NCBI GenBank assembly: GCA_907165135.1
Contig: OU015566.1
Location: 3,412,501 to 3,476,500 of the forward strand
DNA from: Oikopleura dioica
Taxonomy: Eukaryota; Chordata; Appendicularia; Copelata; Oikopleuridae
DNA: 64,000 nt
Direction of reading: 5' to 3'
Shown piece by piece: positions 56,798 through 64,000 of this stretch. The number at the start of each line of letters is the position of its first letter. The first letter of the stretch is position 1. The notes below the pieces were generated by a model that was not told the origin of the DNA, searched no databases, and saw nothing but the letters and a program-made list of their open reading frames with translations. The translations under genes were made by a program, and so were the position numbers.

Positions 56798-56860
56798 GTA
56801 AAGAAACCTGAGACAGGGCCTGTTTCCTATTTTTTGGACCCTGTTCTGTCTGCCTGATTG
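56798..56860. repeat. Degenerate small foldback
   Basis: AAACCTGAGACAGGGCC is followed by GGACCCTGTTCTGTCTGCCTG, an imperfect version of the CCTGAGTCAGGGTC inverted arms at 44,370. Confidence 0.45.
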
Positions 56861-57013
56861 AAAAAAGGACTCATTTTCGGCCTGTAGTAACTCATTTTCA
56901 TTGATAATTTATTATCTTATTGTATTTTTAAAGTATATTTATTTTATATGAATAATGACATGGATAGAAGTCGTTACAAAGCAGAATTGAAAGTACAGAA
57001 GGCAAAATTTCTT

Positions 57014-58847
57014 TCAAGTTTTTAAAGAAAATAACACTTTTTCATTTTTTTTCTTCACATAATATGGCATGAACTTTTCTCCTCGTATCTGGAACTCTTT
57101 GGAATGGCCGATTTCAAGCTCGTTATACTCGCGTCCTCTGTGTCTTTGACTTTCGGCATGATGCACGAAAACAAGGAGGACTCCTTGAGACTTCCTCGAC
57201 GCCCTTTTTTTATGAAAGCGAGGAAAAGATTTTCGGCGCTGGGATTTTGTGAAAGAACTCCCCGCTGCGGAAGATTTGGAAATTGAGGCACAATCAAGCT
57301 TGGTTGAATTTGTTTCTGGATTGTCGATTTTTCGAGGCGCTAGAATGGGCGCTTGCTCGGGCTTCGTTTCGACTTGTACTTTTGGTGCTTCAGGGGAAGA
57401 GATGATTTCAGTTGTTTTTGGTTCCTCGGATTTTGGAGAACCTTGTACTTTTTCGTCCTTGTTTGTGTTGATTTCTGTTTTGGATTGTTCTTTTTTCTCC
57501 GCGGAATCGGGAATTTCTGAAGAAGAATTGTTTGTTGTGGTCCTTTCTGCTGATGCTTGTTCAAATGATTCTAGGGCTTCGATTTCTAGAAAAAAAAATG
57601 AAAATGAAAAAATTGCGAATTTTCTTACCAGATTCAGTTTTCTCCTCTTTTTCTTCATTTTCTCCTTTCTTCCATTCCGAAACCGCTTCCTTCTTACAAT
57701 CAGCAGCATCTGTATTTGAAACCACATCTTTCGACTGTTCTGGTTCTTCTTTTAATTCTGGCTGTTCTCCACTCGCGGTTTGATTGATTAAATTCGACGC
57801 TTCCGGCTGCGGTTTTTTCGCTTGAGATTTGGAGTTTTTCGAGAATCGCTGGGATTTGCGCACTTCTGAAGGACGAACAAGATTTTCTGACGAGATTTCG
57901 GCTTGGCATTCTTCGAGGCTGAAGAATATCGTGAAAAGTTTGAAAAAAATGAAGCGAATTTTCGGGCTTGAAAGAAAAGATACCGTCTAGCAATCTCAGC
58001 CTCTCGAATTTCGGCAGCAAGGAGCTCAATCGCGAAATTAATCGTCTCGGTGACAATTTCTTCTGCCATGATTTTCGTCTCGGATTCAAAGAACTCTTCT
58101 TCCTCGTCCTGAAATTGAGCCTCGCAGGTGTCGTCCAAATCGTTCAGCATTGATTCAAGAAGATTTGCGCTGGATATTTTTCGGCCTTGCTCTTAAAATT
58201 GATGATTATTTTTTCGTTGAAAAGCATTAACAATTTATCAAACTGAGCGTTTAGATTATTTGACGGGCAGAAATGGAAGTTAAAATTAGCTAGAGGGAGA
58301 GAGAGACAGAAGAAGTCCAAATATATTATACTTGGTGAATCGCTCAGTTTTATGATCAAAAAAATTGAAATTTACAAATTGAAAATCGAGTTATGGTTTT
58401 TTCGATAATTGTCTCTATCAGAGGCTCTCAAAAATAAAACTCAAAATTATAAAAAGTGACCACTTTGACCTTAAATTTAGCAAATTTCTTGTGGAACAAT
58501 ATAAAAACTCTTCTGACAAATTGAAAATCTAAGATAGAGGGTATTAAGAAAGCCCATTTGATTCCCCTTATCATTAACATTTTCCGAGTTATTCAACGGT
58601 AAAGTTGCGGAAATTAAAGGCAGTACCCTTAATGAAAAGCGAAATGAAAGGCTCATAATAATTTTCTCGAATAATCAGTACCTTCTGAGCTTATCTTCCT
58701 CTCCATTCTAGCTGCCTTTTTCCTGCTTTTCTCCTCTTCCTCCTGCTCTCTCCTTAGCTCTTCTTCGTCTTCTTCGGCTATTGTCCTCAATGAATAGGTT
58801 CCGCTCTCGAAGTATTCAAAATTCGCCGAATGAAAATAGTCGTCCAA
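57014..58847 (-). CDS. Acidic coiled-coil / low-complexity protein
   Basis: Three exons close in phase (58150-57984, 57918-57629, 57585-57014; 342 residues). An upstream acidic exon (58,847 to about 58,704, MDDYFHSANFEYFESGTYSL) can join through a GA-AG intron. The region is Glu/Lys/Ser-rich with one ordered segment, EEIVTETINFAIELLAAEIR, whose hydrophobic spacing resembles the amphipathic helix by which A-kinase anchoring proteins bind PKA regulatory subunits. The C-terminus is basic (QRRKSFPRFHKKRASRKSQG). No orthologue recognised; the AKAP idea is a hypothesis. Confidence 0.55.
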
Positions 58848-58849
58848 AC

Positions 58850-60890
58850 TTTTTGGCGTTTTTTTCCAACTCTCGAATTCAAGAATTCATAAAAAAAGGG
58901 CTGAGAAAAAAGCGCTGACAGGCTTGGCAAGCTGAGCAGCAAAAAAACTACTGCTGTGGCCCGGGGCGGAGCACCAACTGCACCTCGCCAATCTCGCGAA
59001 ATTTAAATTTTTCACCTGCAATTTGTGGCTCATCACACCGCCGCAAACTAAACCCACAAAACATAATTATGCGCAGCGCTGCGAATCTTGGTTTTGAAAA
59101 ATATTGAACCTTAAAGATATTTCCCTAAGGTTAAGCAACCTGTTTTGAACATTCGTCACAAAGCTGTTATCTTATTTTTTTAATTAAATTTTATTTAATT
59201 AGAAAAAAATATTCAAAATCAATTAAAATGGTTTTATTAATAATAAATAAAATAATAAGTTAATTTTTTTTAGTATAATTCTTTAATTTAAGGGGGCGAT
59301 TTTTGACTGGCGCTACAGACAAGAAAATCTTAGATTTTCAATTTTTCTCTTCATATTTAGATAGAAACATCTACGACCTACGAACATCTCCCTCGAAATT
59401 TGTTTTTGTCATCAAATTTTTGAGAAATAGAGCTCAGAAGCAACTCATCTCTCCAAAATTCTCGATTTTCGCACATTTTCAACTTCGAATATCTTGAGTC
59501 AGGTAACAGGAAAAGAAATTTGATTCACATTTTTCTGAAGCTGAACCCCTTTCTAAGGAACATCCATGAGGAAATTCTGTAAACATAAATAAATATGATG
59601 TTTTCTTCTATGTTACATAAATTATGTATAGGCTTCCCGCACTATTTTCGATTTTGCAGGATCTTGTGCCAAATGACATGAAACTCAGTGAACATATGTA
59701 TCAAGACACGCAAAAAAATCCTGCACTAGCAGATTTTCAAAAAGACCCAATCTTCTGACCTTTTTCGGCCAATAAATAGAGAGAAAAAAAGCACTAAAGT
59801 CAATCAAATCGATTTTTAAGGGTGTTCCGACCCCTATCTTGATATTTTCAACCTCACCAGATGAAAGCTGAGCGTCTTCTCTTTCACCAGGATGTAAAAT
59901 TTTTATGGTCGGAGTACTCCTTCATGATTTCACGGAGCTTCAAAGTCGAGCAAAAGTGTCAGATACGGAATTTCAAAATTTCCAACTTCCGATAGAGCTG
60001 TGCTACAGACATGTTTGATAGCTAGAATTGAAGCTCGTAATGCACTGAGTTGAGTCGACCATGTTTTGACTGACCAACCGGTCATTTTCGATGAACCAGC
60101 CGGTACAATTGGATTTTTGCCTCAAATATCGATTTTTGGGATCTAAAAATAAAAAAAAAATAGATTTATCACGAATTTTAATTTTGAACCGATGTTGAAC
60201 CGGGTGGTTGAAGCCGCGGTTTATCGCGGTTAATTTCAATTACTACATAAAACTCCTCGATATGGGTTTTTTATTGAACCGAATACTAAATCAAATCGTT
60301 CTGTGATGAAATAAAAGTGAACCGTCGATTAACCGGGTGGTTAGACACGTGGTAAAACGTGGTCAAGTGCAATATATGATAAATACCCTCCGATATGGGT
60401 ATTTTATTGAGCCAAACAATCAATCAAAGCGGCCAAGCCTAATTATGTAGCTACAGTCCAAAATCGAGAAAGCTGTTTCTACCCTCTTAATAAAAAAAAG
60501 ATTTAAATTTTTTTTTGTTATATTTTTTCAAAAATAAGGGTGTCATCATCATAAATTTAAAAATTTAATTAAAAATTAAAAACAATTGCTCCGATAGTCA
60601 TCCTTTCTTCTTCCTGCTGAAAATCTAGCGAAAAATTGCCATTTTCTCCCTCAAAAAGTACAACCCTTTTTGAAAAGGTTATTTCGCTAGTAAAGCTCTC
60701 ATTTTTTCTCTCTTCAAAAATGTCATTCTCACGCTGAAAAAGAAAGAACGCTCCCTTATTTCTTCAGAATCGAAGCAAAAATTCTTGTCTCCAATCGCCT
60801 CTTGAAAATCTTTGGCACAATGCTCTCTTCTGTTTGAATTTCAATCGTCAATATTTTATCCGCTCATAAATCAAACGAAATCATTTTCTG
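58850..60890. repeat. Non-coding interval with tandem repeat at 60,190-60,420
   Basis: Two imperfect units of about 135 bases share ACCGGGTGGTT (about 60,197 and 60,333) and GATATGGG(T/T)(T/A)TTTTATTGA (about 60,260 and 60,394). The remainder shows no exon I can support. A GC-rich patch at about 58,955-59,010 lies upstream of the acidic gene and may be its promoter. Confidence 0.45.
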
Positions 60891-60901
60891 TTTCATTTTT
60901 T

Positions 60902-61487
60902 TCACGAAAGAGCATCATTTCCTGACTCGACAAAGGATCTATCAAGTAAGCCGCCGAAATCGTCCTCGTCGTCTTGGTCATTTTCTTCTTCCTCGATTCT
61001 TTCGGTGGATTCGTCGTCGTCGGAATAATTGGCGGCGAGGACGGCGGAGGAGAAGATGTCGTCGGGATCGGGGTCTGTCAGGTCTGACTCATTTCGGCTA
61101 GAATGATATGAAGTAATGTTTGGTTAGGGTTAGGATAAGGGTGAAAATACACATCAAATTTGGAACATTAATAATCAAAAGATGAAGTAGATAAAATTTT
61201 TTCTTAAAAATCAGATGGCCATCAGAAGGCCTTGGTTCATTCTAGATCTGATTAAAATCATAGCCTGTAGATTTTTGCACATAAAAAGTAGCTTCGAATG
61301 CACTCAAAGTATCATTTTAAAATGATCTCGAAAAGGAGTTTTAACAGGTTGTGTTCGATATTTCTTGTACCAATTGTACTTTTAAATCACTTCAAAATGA
61401 AAACTTGTGGGTTATGACGAAGTCTGCTATACAAACCGTTTTGGTTGTCAAATAAATAAAAAATTCTTACGTTAAAGTTTCTGCCAT
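60902..61487 (-). CDS. Small acidic protein
   Basis: Two exons, 61487-61471 (MAETLT) and 61097-60902, join at phase 2 with GT-AG sites and give 70 residues. It is very acidic: SDLTDPDPDDIFSSAVLAA and later ENDQDDEDDFGGLLDRSF, pointing to a nuclear or regulatory peptide. The frame is also open upstream of 61,487 to about 61,679 without a clear ATG, so a longer form is possible. Confidence 0.45.
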
Positions 61488-62400
61488 AGAAATTATTTCC
61501 CAAAATAAAGCAGCAAAAACTTTTCTTCCTTGATTTCCACTTCTCTGAGTTCGAGCTTTTCTTTCTGTTTTCGTAACGAAAAATTCTTTCTTCTCTTCTG
61601 AAAAATTTGTCTCCGTCAGGTGGTGGTTAACTGCTTGAACTTTGCTCGAGAGCAGCTTCTTTTTTTCTGAGCGCGGCAAGAAATACGCTGATTATCTATT
61701 GATACAGTTTTGATTATTTAGGCCCGCTTCTCTCAGTCAAGTTCTTAGCTAAACAGAAAAAGCGTTGAATAAAATGCACAAAATGAAGAATTGGAAAAAA
61801 GAAACGATAGCGGCGTCTATTTGAAAATGAAAAAGGGAGAACTATCTCATAGTTTCGATTTTATTATTTTATAATTCATATTATTTTCTGGAACCAAGCT
61901 CTTTTGTTTTATATCTGTGATCTTCAGAAGATTGGTAGTTTTTTATTGATAGTGTGGGCTTTTTATTGTCCTTTTTGAACAAGAATTCCCGCTCGATTTG
62001 ACTCAAAATCATCAAAAACTCGAGACGAAGTCCAAAAAATAATCTCAAAATTGAAAATTTTGGGATAATTTTTCAAATTTTTGCACAAAACTGGAAAACC
62101 AGAATTATTTTTAAAGAACGAATCGACAAAAAATGGTTATTTTTGACTCAAAATCAAAAGCTTACATTTTTACCTGAATTATGAATTTGTTCTTCTGAGA
62201 AGAAAAAAATCGTTATTCTGAAAATCAGTCTCTTTGTCTTTGATTCTTCAAACACGAGGCGCAGATCAGACAATGTCGGTCGTAGAATTCCCGCGTTTCA
62301 AAGCTGTTTGAACAGCACAAGCAGTTGAAATATTCAAAGTAAATAATTAACCCCCGGAAGCGTCATTCTACCATCTTAGATAGTCACTCTATTTTCTTTA

Positions 62401-62661
62401 TTAAAATGGTTTATTCTGCAAAAAGCTGTTTCTTGGAATCAAGCAAGCATTGCCGCTGATTTGAATCAAGATAAACTTCTGAATAATCCATTTTTTCCGG
62501 CGATCATAGAAGTCAGATGTGAAACAGCTGTTTTCTTTCATAAATTTGAGCAAAATTTTGATTTGCCATGAAATTTCATCCTCAGAAAATGTAACTTGTA
62601 ATTCCTTTTCGTATAGCCAATTGTTATCATCAAAGAGTATACAGTATACTGTATACTTCAT
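62401..62661 (-). CDS. Possible small protein, unknown
   Basis: An 86-codon frame from an ATG, protein-like (LYEKELQVTFSEDEISWQIK) but with no recognised family and no exon partners. Its first codons overlap a perfect 20-base palindrome. Confidence 0.3.
   Translation of the reverse strand: MKYTVYCILFDDNNWLYEKELQVTFSEDEISWQIKILLKFMKENSCFTSDFYDRRKKWIIQKFILIQISGNACLIPRNSFLQNKPF
62637..62656. repeat. Perfect 20-base palindrome
   Basis: GTATACAGTA followed directly by its reverse complement TACTGTATAC. Confidence 0.85.
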
Positions 62662-62998
62662 TCATAATTTTTCTCAAGAACTGTTTACTAAAATGAAACA
62701 TTAATTTTCTTAAGATCACAATTATTTATGAATTCTCTTTATTCTCTTTTTTTTCTTAATCTTGAATGAAAAATTATCAAATAAATCAGTAAAATATTGA
62801 GGAAAATCTGAATTATTTAATTAAAAGAAAAAATTTAGAGAATTTATTATTAATTCTTTGAAATAATGATTTACATAGCAAAACAGTCGGTGAAATACTA
62901 GCAGAGTACTTTAAAAATCGCAGTATCCAAATATTTATCGATAAATTCCGAGCCACGCCTCGGTTAAAAAAAAATCTGCAAGAAACTAGTTCGAAAAA

Positions 62999-64000
62999 AT
63001 GGGACAGCTGAAAACAGTCTGCCTCACTCTTTTTGGCGTTTTTCTTGCGCGTTTTGCTTATCAACAGTATGAGAAAACGAAGAGACTCAGAATCGATCAA
63101 AGCCCCTTGTTTTCGGAGGAGCTAGAAGGGACAGTGAAGGAATATCCGGCGAAGAAGAGGATTGAAGAAGTGGTGCCGGGCGTTTATGCAGCGATTGATT
63201 ACAGTCTCGCTTCTAGGTTTGTAACAAAGGAAGATCTATTTACTTATTCTTGAAGCCTTCTGATAGTCGATGAAAACCGCTGGTTCTTCCTTGATTCCAC
63301 CGAAAACTGCAACGTAATGGAAACAATCATCGAGGACTTTGAAAGGCTCCTCGGTCGGCCAAAAGAAGTCACTGGCATCGCACTCACTCACTTTCACCCG
63401 GACCATTGTTTTGGAACCGGATCAATTCTCGCCTTTGCCGAGTCGCTTGACCAAGAAAGGGTTCCGGACATCTGGGCGCATGAGAAATTCAAGAGCGAGA
63501 ACGAAAAGTTTATTCATTTGTCTTACCTTGGTTTTCGAAGAGCGACCAGCCAATTTGGCCACAAGTTGGAGAAAGAGAGGCAGATTAATGCGGGCATTGG
63601 GCACAGATTGACGCATAGAGATAATGAAGTCTGCTATGTCCCGTAAGTTTGAACTAAAAAATTTTTGAAAAATAATTCTGAAAAAAAATTTCTAAAAAAA
63701 AATTTCTGAAAAAAAACTTTTTGAAAAAAAAATCTGAAAAAAAATTCTGAAAAAAATTTCTGAAACAAAAATTCGACTCAAAATCGTCTCAAAAAGCCAT
63801 TTTTCAGGCCCTCAAAAACGTTCGAAAAAGAAGTTTCGATTCCCTTTGGAAAATTCACCATCACTCTTTTCCACGCTCCTGGAGAAACAGACGATCAAAT
63901 CTCCATTTTCATCCCCGAAGAAAAAGTGCTGATCCCAGCAGACAACGTCTACCCCCACTTCCCAAATCTCTACCCGATTCGCGGAGCGCCCGTTCGGTCT
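62999..64000 (+). CDS. Alkylsulfatase-like metallo-beta-lactamase protein (partial)
   Basis: Exons 62999-63216, 63256-63642 and 63808 to the window end are in phase; the gene runs off the right edge. The N-terminus is a hydrophobic anchor (LKTVCLTLFGVFLARFAY). The metal-binding motif is THFHPDHCFGTG. Later GETDDQISIFIPEEKVLIPAD and NLYPIRGAPVR match the SdsA/BDS1-type linear alkylsulfatases rather than glyoxalase II or MBLAC proteins. Expected reaction: hydrolysis of alkyl sulfate esters with two zinc ions. The C-terminal dimerisation and SCP2-like domains would lie beyond the window. The intron 63,643-63,807 is a CTGAAAAAA-type simple repeat. Confidence 0.8.
63655..63780. repeat. Simple repeat of TTCTGAAAAAAAA units
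   Basis: About ten degenerate units of 12-18 bases, confined to one intron. Confidence 0.7.

Noticed and set aside
1-64000. CRISPR arrays, bacterial operons, rRNA or tRNA genes
   Set aside because: No spaced direct repeats of CRISPR type, no rRNA-like sequence, and spliced genes throughout. tRNA genes could not be excluded by eye but none was recognised.

Overview
The window is eukaryotic. Genes are split by very short introns (about 30-60 bases), almost all GT-AG, with a few that fit only as GA-AG. Intergenic gaps are short and small foldback elements are common. The gene content is animal: muscleblind, iodothyronine deiodinase, a galanin-like peptide, thrombospondin type-1 repeats, kringles and an SLC22-type transporter. 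Together with a galanin-like peptide of tunicate type, this suggests a larvacean tunicate such as Oikopleura. That is an inference; no marker gene was compared.

Layout. 1-5,900: a long inverted-repeat element around an EF-hand gene fragment, a kelch-like gene, an EGF/apple-type membrane protein and a Thr-rich membrane protein. 6,066-6,491 (-): a complete three-exon precursor of a galanin-like neuropeptide, the most notable gene here. 6,986-12,050: a half-RING protein, a 30-base-period CCAAT array and a complete 13-exon muscleblind gene. 12,050-17,200: mostly non-coding with foldback repeats. 17,231-22,000: a kinase-like gene broken by a hAT-like MITE and carrying two inverted copies of another element in two introns, then a complete kynurenine formamidase gene (-).

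22,300-29,800: satellite DNA, then a nested arrangement. A selenocysteine deiodinase gene (-, 23,885-29,788, with a SECIS-like hairpin) has a 5.1-kb intron that holds an entire EGF-like gene on the other strand. That gene's first intron holds a MITE and a 3.4-kb gag-protease-only LTR element with identical LTRs. 29,800-33,700: non-coding, with nested inverted repeats.

33,700-39,603: a strongly codon-biased 1,781-residue thrombospondin-repeat secreted protein, a candidate larvacean house component. 39,900-50,000: two paralogous DxD glycosyltransferases flanking an EGF/ITIH-C-domain protein, an SLC22-like carrier and a two-kringle mucin-like protein. 50,000-53,600 (-): a tandem family of four secreted proteins, only one with a C-type lectin domain. 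54,600-61,500 (-): an SDR16C dehydrogenase, a small membrane protein and acidic proteins. 62,999-end (+): the 5' part of an alkylsulfatase-like metallo-beta-lactamase gene.

For most genes, exon coordinates were derived by checking that splice phases close across every junction; where they do not close, the entry says so. Several breaks fall in A/T homopolymers and may be sequence errors.
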